A stretch of DNA of 6,280 nucleotides, taken from Planctomycetota bacterium. GTDB lineage: Bacteria > Planctomycetota > UBA1135 > UBA2386. Positions 1 to 5,900 of the stretch are shown here, one piece after another. The stretch's first letter is position 1. Each line of letters begins with the position of its first letter. The stretch covers positions 1 to 6,280 of the forward strand of contig QJVU01000101.1 of NCBI GenBank assembly GCA_003235605.1, read 5' to 3'. The notes below the pieces were generated by a model. The model did no database searches. It had not been told where the DNA came from and saw only the letters and a program-made list of their open reading frames with translations. Both the position numbers and the translations under genes were made by a program.

Positions 1-241
1 TGAACAGGGGATCGCCGGGGGGGACCAAGCGTCTCAGGAACGCCTCGATGTCGTCCAGTACCTGGGGATCTGCGTTTTCTTGCACAATCAGGGACGCCGA
101 GGTGTGGCGGATGTGCAGCGTGAGCACCCCGTGCCGGATTCCGGTACTTCGGACCCAACCGCGCACCTGGTCCGTGAGGTCCACCGCGCCAGGCCCCTCG
201 GAGCGGACCGTCAGCTCTTGGGATGCCTGTCTCAGGGTCAT
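1..241 (-). CDS. yjbQ: YjbQ/UPF0047-family protein, N-terminal part (cut by window edge)
   Basis: The frame starts with ATG at 241-239 and stays open to base 1, giving 80 codons with no stop; the C-terminal part lies off the left edge. The translation begins MTLRQASQELTV. Residues 45-59 read RHTSASLIVQENADP, followed by a VLDDIEAFLRRLVP-type helix, which is the hallmark block of the YjbQ/UPF0047 family (His-Thr-x-Ala-Ser-Leu, then Glu-Asn-Ala-Asp-Pro). Family members are small proteins of about 130-140 residues, so roughly 60% is present. E. coli YjbQ has been linked to weak thiamine-phosphate synthase activity, hence the common label 'secondary thiamine-phosphate synthase'; the physiological role is poorly settled. 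No strong Shine-Dalgarno sequence precedes the ATG. The gene is divergent from the membrane protein starting at 284, with 42 bases between them. The symbol is given at family level only. Confidence 0.9.
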   Translation of the reverse strand, partial: MTLRQASQELTVRSEGPGAVDLTDQVRGWVRSTGIRHGVLTLHIRHTSASLIVQENADPQVLDDIEAFLRRLVPPGDPLF

Positions 242-283
242 GGCTCGACCCACGATACCGCAACAGGGCACAATGGGCGGTAG
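242..283. promoter_or_regulatory. Short divergent intergenic region
   Basis: These 42 bases separate the start codons of two divergent genes, so they should hold at least part of the promoter or leader for each. I see no convincing -35/-10 pair in either direction. CACAAT at 269-274 is a weak -10 candidate for the plus strand, and TATCGT (reverse complement of 252-257) is one for the minus strand. Promoters may overlap the opposite coding region. The functional role is inferred from position only. Confidence 0.3.
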
Positions 284-1933
284 ATGTCTCGATCCGACTC
301 GTGGCAGGCGCGAATGCCCCTGGTTCTGTTTGCGGTAGCGTCGACGCTCTACCTTCTGAGCAGGCAACGGATGATCTGCGGCGACGGCATCTTCTTTGAC
401 GAGATGCTGCAGCGGGGTTCCTTGATGAACGTCCACCTGCTGCAGCTGCCTTTGACCTGGGCCTTGCAGTCCGCGCTATCGGCATTCGCGGTGGTGAGCC
501 CCGAAACGACGATGAAGATCCTGTCGGCGCTCGCGGGTGGTCTCGGTGTGGCCATGACCTACGTTGTCGCGCGCCAGGTCCTGCCTGGTCCTGGCCAGGC
601 ACTTGCTGCGGCGAGCACGCTGATGGTGCTCGCCGGCTACTGGTTCCACTCGACGGCGACCGAGCTGCACGCACTTCATTGCGCCTGCGCGACCATTCTG
701 CTGCTCGGCCTGCTTCGGGCGCTCCGCGCCGCCGATCGCGGTGACGCGGCCCTGGACCGCTCTACTCTGCTCTGCTGCGCAGTGGGCTCGCTCCTGACCC
801 CGCTATCTCACCTGAGCGGTATCGCGATGGGCTTGCCCATCCTCTATGCGCTGTACAAGGTGCCGCCGCCGTTGCGCCAGCAGTTGCTCGGCGCGGTGGC
901 AGGAGGTTGTCTGACATTTGCAGCAGCATTCGCCCTGAGCTACGCCCGCAGCCAAGAGTTCAGGGAGGCCTTTGCGGGATCCTCGGCAGCCGCTACCGGC
1001 CTGTCGATGGTGGGTGCCACTGCGATGATCAAGCAGTTCCTGCTCTATGCGCTCCCGGTGTCGCCCCTGGTCCCCGCTGGCCTCGCCGTCCTGTTCCGCA
1101 CTGCCCCTGGTCCGGCTGGACTCTCCCTGGCGTGGATCCTGGCGTGGCCGATCGTCGTCGTCCGCCACACCGATTTCCTCTCGGGGTCATACCACGTGCC
1201 CACGTTCCCGGTGCAGGTGCTCCTCGGGGTCGTCGCTCTCGGTCACCTTGCGAGGAGCCCACAGCGAGCGGTCTTGGCGGTGTCGTTGGCTGCCCTGCCG
1301 ATGGTGGGGGTCCTGGCCCGCGACACGGCCGGTCTCGCCCACGACAACGAGCGGGCCACGTCGGTCCTCTGCCCTCCGATGGACGACCTCGACCTGGCGT
1401 TGGGGCTGTGGCTTCTGGCTGCAACGACCCTGTTCTTGATGGCTGCACGGCAGGCCCGCCGTGACCAGCCTCGCTGGTTGCCACTCCTTCCCGTTGCGAC
1501 GTTCCTGCTTACCGCGCCATACGTGATTCCGAAGCTCCTCGACGATCCCTACCGCGACCGCATCCGCGAGGTCTCCCGCCTCGTCGGGGACCGCGACCTG
1601 GTCCTCTACCTGCCTGAGAGCTTCAGCGAGCGCGCGCACTGGCGGCGTTTCTTCCGGGCTGGCAACCGAGAGCGCGCCCACAGCCCGGCAGATGTCCACT
1701 ATGCCGCCCAGAACCTGCAGTCCTACCGCGGCGCTGTCGTTGCCGCATGGGCAGACCATCGCCGGGTGTGGTTCGTTGGCCGGCTGGACAGCTATCCGGC
1801 GCTGGTGGAAGCTCGTGGCATGGCACCTCACAAAGGCCTGACGGATTACTTCGCCTACCTCCGCCGGACAGCTCGTTTCGCCCGGGCACCGGGAACAGCA
1901 GAACCAATCTACGAGTTGCTGCCGAAACCGTGA
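284..1933 (+). CDS. Polytopic membrane protein, probable GT-C (PMT/GT39-like) glycosyltransferase
   Basis: This 549-residue protein has about 12-13 hydrophobic segments, roughly at residues 12-26, 53-71, 78-98, 104-120, 131-148, 161-191 (two), 198-220, 247-271, 276-293, 304-322, 329-345, 370-388 and 397-413. A soluble tail of about 130 residues follows. The first loop carries an acidic motif, GDGIFFDE at 33-40, where GT-C enzymes keep their catalytic Asp. A second loop has FHSTATELHALH at 121-132, and LSHLSG follows at 174-179. This layout matches lipid-phosphosugar-dependent glycosyltransferases of the PMT/ArnT type acting at the outer face of the cytoplasmic membrane. Donor and acceptor cannot be read from the sequence, and no glycan cluster surrounds it. 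The start at 284 has little ribosome-binding sequence; ATG at 314 (Met11), with GGCAGG at 303-308 upstream, is an alternative that keeps all membrane segments. A polytopic protein of another class remains possible. Confidence 0.7.
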   Translation: MSRSDSWQARMPLVLFAVASTLYLLSRQRMICGDGIFFDEMLQRGSLMNVHLLQLPLTWALQSALSAFAVVSPETTMKILSALAGGLGVAMTYVVARQVLPGPGQALAAASTLMVLAGYWFHSTATELHALHCACATILLLGLLRALRAADRGDAALDRSTLLCCAVGSLLTPLSHLSGIAMGLPILYALYKVPPPLRQQLLGAVAGGCLTFAAAFALSYARSQEFREAFAGSSAAATGLSMVGATAMIKQFLLYALPVSPLVPAGLAVLFRTAPGPAGLSLAWILAWPIVVVRHTDFLSGSYHVPTFPVQVLLGVVALGHLARSPQRAVLAVSLAALPMVGVLARDTAGLAHDNERATSVLCPPMDDLDLALGLWLLAATTLFLMAARQARRDQPRWLPLLPVATFLLTAPYVIPKLLDDPYRDRIREVSRLVGDRDLVLYLPESFSERAHWRRFFRAGNRERAHSPADVHYAAQNLQSYRGAVVAAWADHRRVWFVGRLDSYPALVEARGMAPHKGLTDYFAYLRRTARFARAPGTAEPIYELLPKP

Positions 1934-1995
1934 CCACTTTGAGGTCCGGTGGCATGGGCACTTTGCCGGGCCCCCCAAAAACAGGTGCGCTTCAC

Positions 1996-2001
1996 TACAA
2001 T
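1996..2001 (+). promoter_or_regulatory. Possible -10 element (TACAAT) ahead of the exported-protein gene
   Basis: TACAAT differs from the TATAAT consensus at one position and lies in the 112-base gap between the two plus-strand genes. No good -35 box sits 16-18 bases upstream; TTGCCG at 1963-1968 is 27 bases away, which is too far. A transcript starting about 7 bases downstream would leave almost no leader for ATG 2013 but about 38 bases for ATG 2046, in line with the signal-peptide evidence for the later start. Chance occurrence is quite possible. Confidence 0.25.
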
Positions 2002-2045
2002 CCACGCCCCCAATGACTCAGCTGTTTCCCCCGACGACCCCTTCC

Positions 2046-2840
2046 ATGTATCAGCGCATCGCACCGCCTTTCCTCCTCCCCTCACTCGTGCTGCTGCTCA
2101 CCCAGCACGCGTTCGCCGACAAGTTCTACTTCTACTCCGCAGGCGACCAGCAGAAGACCGTGGGCAATGCCGCCAACAACAACTTCGTGGAGGGCGTCCT
2201 CCTCAAGGAGGACAAGGACACCTACACGATCCGCATCCTGGGCGGTCAGATGAACATCGCCAAGTCCATGGTTACGAAGATCGAGCAGGACGGTCTCACT
2301 GTGGCGCAGCTGGAGGCCCGCGAGGCCGCGCGCATGAGTGCCCTCGCGCAGCAGGACAACAACCGCCGGCAGGTGCAGGCCATGGAGGCCGCCGCCCGCA
2401 AGGACGCACGGGCTACCGAGGCGGCAATGCCTCGGGATCGGAGTCCGGCCCAGCTCAACATCGATGTGGACTTCAACGGGATCATCGGCCACTTCCGCAC
2501 CGGTGGTCGCGCAGTCCTGCCCTACGATCCGGTCATTCGTCGCGCGAACCTGAGCGGCCTGCCCACCATCGTGGACGCCTACATGCAGGCGCTCCTCGAC
2601 CAGCAGCGGGCAAGTCCCACCACCGCGCGCCCGGACCGAAGCCTGCCGGTCGTGATAAACTTCAGCAGCACCCTGTCGCCAGTGCACTTCGAGACCTACC
2701 AGCCTTCCGAAGTCTCGCAGCGGGACCTCGACACCCTTCAGCAGAAGATCTACTCCTACGTCCAGGAGCAGGTCCTGCTCGCGGCGCACCGCAACCCCCC
2801 AGCAGAAACCATGAACCTGCCGTACCGAAGCCGCCAATAA
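2046..2840 (+). CDS. Exported protein of unknown function (signal peptide, beta-rich module, helical linker, novel C-terminal domain)
   Basis: The 264-residue product starts MYQR, then has a hydrophobic core (PPFLLPSLVLLL) and an AFA/DK signal peptidase I site after residue 24, so it should be exported. An in-frame ATG at 2013 would put 11 polar residues before the signal peptide; I prefer 2046. Residues 46-80 resemble a small beta-barrel module common in secreted proteins: xxGVLLKEDKDTYTIRI, then GGQMNIAKSMVTKIEQD. Residues 84-128 are rich in Ala, Glu, Arg and Gln and probably form a long helix or coiled coil. Residues 137-251 form a separate domain (NIDVDFNGIIGHFRTGG, a VVINFSS strand, then a C-terminal helix around DLDTLQQKIYSYVQEQ) that I do not recognise. 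No catalytic motif and no mature cysteines are visible. It follows the membrane glycosyltransferase gene with no terminator between, so co-transcription is possible. A strong terminator lies 54 bases after the TAA. Confidence 0.85.
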   Translation: MYQRIAPPFLLPSLVLLLTQHAFADKFYFYSAGDQQKTVGNAANNNFVEGVLLKEDKDTYTIRILGGQMNIAKSMVTKIEQDGLTVAQLEAREAARMSALAQQDNNRRQVQAMEAAARKDARATEAAMPRDRSPAQLNIDVDFNGIIGHFRTGGRAVLPYDPVIRRANLSGLPTIVDAYMQALLDQQRASPTTARPDRSLPVVINFSSTLSPVHFETYQPSEVSQRDLDTLQQKIYSYVQEQVLLAAHRNPPAETMNLPYRSRQ

Positions 2841-2861
2841 CCGAACTCCTCCTTGCTGGAA

Positions 2862-2880
2862 CCCGGAGCTAGGCTCCGGG
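2862..2880. other. Perfect 8-bp hairpin upstream of the terminator
   Basis: CCCGGAGC at 2862-2869 pairs perfectly with GCTCCGGG at 2873-2880 around a three-base TAG loop. No T-run follows on either strand, so it is not a canonical terminator by itself. It sits 21 bases after the stop of the exported-protein gene and 13 bases before the terminator stem. It may protect the 3' end of the mRNA or help pausing; this is inference. Confidence 0.6.
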
Positions 2881-2893
2881 ATCTCCCCCCAAC

Positions 2894-2926
2894 GGGCCGA
2901 AGCCTCTGGCTTCGGCCTGTTTTTTT
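2894..2926 (+). terminator. Intrinsic (Rho-independent) terminator of the plus-strand genes
   Basis: GGCCGAAGCC at 2895-2904 pairs perfectly with GGCTTCGGCC at 2908-2917 around a TCT loop, with an extra G-T wobble (2894/2918). A G and seven T residues (2920-2926) follow directly. This is a textbook intrinsic terminator for transcripts leaving the exported-protein gene at 2840. On the opposite strand the stem is followed by no T-tract, so it is one-directional. Confidence 0.9.
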
Positions 2927-2939
2927 GTCTGGCCTGAAA

Positions 2940-2968
2940 GAGCGTCGTAGGCAAGCACGAGGGCGCTC
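2940..2968 (-). terminator. Weak candidate terminator of the minus-strand peptidase gene
   Basis: Read on the minus strand, GAGCG (2968-2964) pairs with CGCTC (2944-2940), and TCGT (2960-2957) pairs with ACGA (2948-2945), with a CCC bulge and an eight-base loop. Only TTT, then CAGG, follows, so the U-tract is poor. It lies 21 bases after the TGA of the large peptidase gene, the right place for a terminator, but it could be a chance structure. Confidence 0.3.
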
Positions 2969-2989
2969 ACCCCTGATCGGTCCTTGGCG

Positions 2990-5900
2990 TCAGTCCTTGC
3001 CGGCGGTCGCGACCTCGAAGTAGACGACGTCATCCACCAGCCGGATGTTCGAGATCTTCACCCCCCCTACCACCAGTTCGGTCTTGCCGGGCTGGGGCCA
3101 GGCGACCCCCTCCATCTTCTGCAGGTCGTCGCGGCTTGCCGGAGGCAGGCCGTGGGCCGGCAGCAGCTGCACCTGTTTCTGGGGAGCAGAAGGCCGGGTG
3201 TTGGGCCCGACCTTCAGGACCACCAGGCCCGCCGAGGGCAGCTCCGTCATGAAGCCCTCGCGGCGGCGATTCTCCAGCAGCAGGTACTCGCTGCCGTCCG
3301 GCTTGAGTAGAATCCGGTAGCACTCGTCCGGAGCGTACAGGATCGGTCGCAGCGCCAGCTTCTGGGGTCCCGCGGCCGGGTCCACCACCACGGGCCTGAC
3401 CCAGCCGATCACCATCTTGCACCAGGCGCAGATGTGGAAAGGACGCCGCTGGGCCGAGCTGCCGGCCCCGTGAGTGCCCTTGCACATCAGGCACCAGCTG
3501 CCCATGGGCTGTTTGGGAGCGCCCAGACCGTACTTGTCGTTCACGCCAAAGGTGTGCCCCATTTCGTGGCAGGCGACACCGATGGGCGCCATCTGGCCGC
3601 GGTAGAGCTCGCCGGCCTTGAACGCGATCACGCCAGGACGGTGCTTGAGCGTGACCCGCATCGGCCAGAGGCAGCTGACCCGGTGCACCGGGTTGCCCGC
3701 CCAGAGAAACACCAGGCCGTCGTAGCCATCGAGGGCATCCGCACCGTGCTTCGCGAGGACTGCCGCCTCCAGGGCGTCCCGGAACTTCGACGAGCCGAAG
3801 CTGGCCTTGCGGTAGTCCTCGTAGCGGCCGGGGAGCTCCACCCAATCGAACACCCTGCCGGAGACCTGCATCTGCCCATAGGACATCTCCTTGTAGAAGT
3901 CGTGGAGGCTCCCGTAGACGTGCTGGCCGGTAGCGGAACGGTCCTTGAACCCACCGGCCACGAACATCGAGTCGTGAAAGGCCTCAGCCGGGACCATGTG
4001 TTTCTGGTCCTTGAACTCCCCCAGGAGCACAGCCACCCTCAGTGTCTTGCGACCCGGGTGGGGAAGCGTGAACATCGGCCCACGTTCCTTGTTGGCGACA
4101 CCGTCGTGGAAGCTGGCGTTGTCGGCCCGCCCGGCATCGGCGGTGGTGCGATAGCCGGCCTCGACCGCATACTCCTTGCGCACGGGCACGGTCTCGACCC
4201 GCGGCCCGAGGATCGGCAGCTCGACGGCCCCCCCTCGGGGGTGGGAGACCACCAGGGTCACAGCCTCCGACAGATCCGACAGGTCCACTGCGAACGCAGC
4301 CTCGCCGCCCGCGGCGAGGGGCTCGAGCTCGGTCCCGCCCGCGACCCTCGCACCCTTGGCAGAGATTCGGACCTTGCCGGCGATGCCCAGCTTGTGCGCG
4401 CGGTGGGTGGCCATGGGCAGGGAGCCTGCGTTGCGCACTACTCCGGTCACCACAAAGCCGCTGCCATCCGGACTCCGACGGATCCTGGGCTGGTCCACCG
4501 CCAGCCTTGGCAGCAGCCCCAGCTCGTTTCGGAGCCAGTCCCAATTGCGCTGGGCTTGCCAGTAGATGTCGCTGGGGTGCGGATTCCTGGTCGGCAACTT
4601 CCTGTGGTCGTTGCCCAGCAGGATCTCCCCCAGCTGTGGATGGTTGAACTTCTTCGCGGGCACGAACACGTCGCCCTTCCAAACCTTCTCGAAGTACTCC
4701 TTCTTGGGCAGGCGTGTCGCCTCCAACTCGACGATCCCCGCCAACAGGCCCAGCTCGCCATACGCCCATGCAATGCCCAGACCCGCGCCCGAATGCTCCA
4801 GGGGTCTCGGGAGGTAGCCCAGGCTCTCGTGGGCACGACCTGCCATGGCTGCCATCAGGCCGAGGTCCTTCCGGTCCGAGGACTTGCCGGCCTCGCCACC
4901 CCAGAAGAACACGCAGTTGGCGTTGTTGTGGTAGTCGAGGAACAGCCCGATGTTGGGGTGCTGGCGCACGAACCCGATGATGGCCTTGGTCTCCGGCTCT
5001 GACGCTGGCCCGGGACCGCGGAAGCCTTCGTGCTCCCTCCTGGGGGAGAACCCGACGGGGAAGTTGCGGTTCAGGTCGACGCCGCCAGGGGGATCCTCCG
5101 AGAACTTGCCGTCGCCGTCGTTGTCGATGCCCTCCCGACCCACGTAACGGTAGTGCTGCTGCCTTGCCTCGGCGTCGTTTCCCCGACGAGGCCGCCTCAT
5201 CCTGCCCTCCACCAGGATGAAGTCTCCCTTGGCATCCGGCACATACATCTGACCGATCTCGCCGTCCCCGTCCAGGTCCTCGTAGGCATCCTCGTCCACC
5301 TTGCCGTCGCCGTCCGGGTCGTAGGGCCTGAAGTTGAAGCGCGGGCGCCACAGGCTGTTGGGCTGGGTGACGAAGTGCTGCACGGCATCGGGATTGACCG
5401 CCGGCGCCACGTAGAGCGTCATGTTCCGGAGCAGGCGATCGATCGAGCGCCGTCGGTCCGGATTGGCCCCCATCTGCCATGCAAGGTAGAGGGTGGTCAT
5501 CACACTGCTGATCTCGTTGCCGTGGATCCCCCCTTGCACATAGGCTGCCGGCTTGCGCTCGGCATCACCGGTATTGCGCCGGGTGACGTTCCGGCTGGTG
5601 ATCTCGCAAACCCACAGCTCCCGCCCGCAGACCGACTTCCCCATGCTCAGAAGCCGCACCCGCTCCGGGTTCTGCTTCTCGAGCACCTGAAGGCGCTCGG
5701 TCACCTCGTCATAGGAGAGATACCGGTCGAAAGACCAGAGGCCGGTGGCTGACTTGGACTTGACCGTCGGGGCATTCCTGCCGCGACCTGACCGCTGCTC
5801 TGGCGGCAGGGAGGGCAGCTCCCGCGGCGAGATTGGCGGGAGGCTCTGGCGCCGGCGGAAGTAGTTCCTTCGAGCGTAGTTCAGCGTCCGGTTGCTGATG

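Noticed and set aside
1187..2005. A 272-codon minus-strand frame opposite the membrane protein
   Set aside because: It is antisense to a polytopic membrane protein with consistent hydrophobic segments; low-complexity polar composition and no motif.
2013..2015. ATG at 2013 as the start of the exported protein
   Set aside because: It would add 11 polar, Pro/Thr-rich residues ahead of a normal signal peptide; the in-frame ATG at 2046 gives a standard 24-residue signal peptide.
2894..2926. A bidirectional terminator serving both convergent genes
   Set aside because: The T-run is present only on the plus-strand side of the stem; the other side ends in a C-rich stretch, so it would not work well for the minus-strand gene.
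2082..2954. A 290-codon minus-strand frame opposite the exported protein gene
   Set aside because: It runs across the terminator region and is antisense to a gene with a good signal peptide; no family signal.
3434..5002. A 522-codon open frame on the plus strand opposite the large peptidase gene
   Set aside because: It is fully antisense to a gene with clear M14 and M6 motifs. Its translation has the His-, Val-, Leu- and Gly-heavy composition typical of antisense shadows in high-GC DNA, with no recognisable domain.
3984..5480. A 498-codon minus-strand frame overlapping the peptidase gene
   Set aside because: It is a frame-shifted shadow rich in Arg, Gly, Ala and Pro on the same strand as the real gene, with no family signal.
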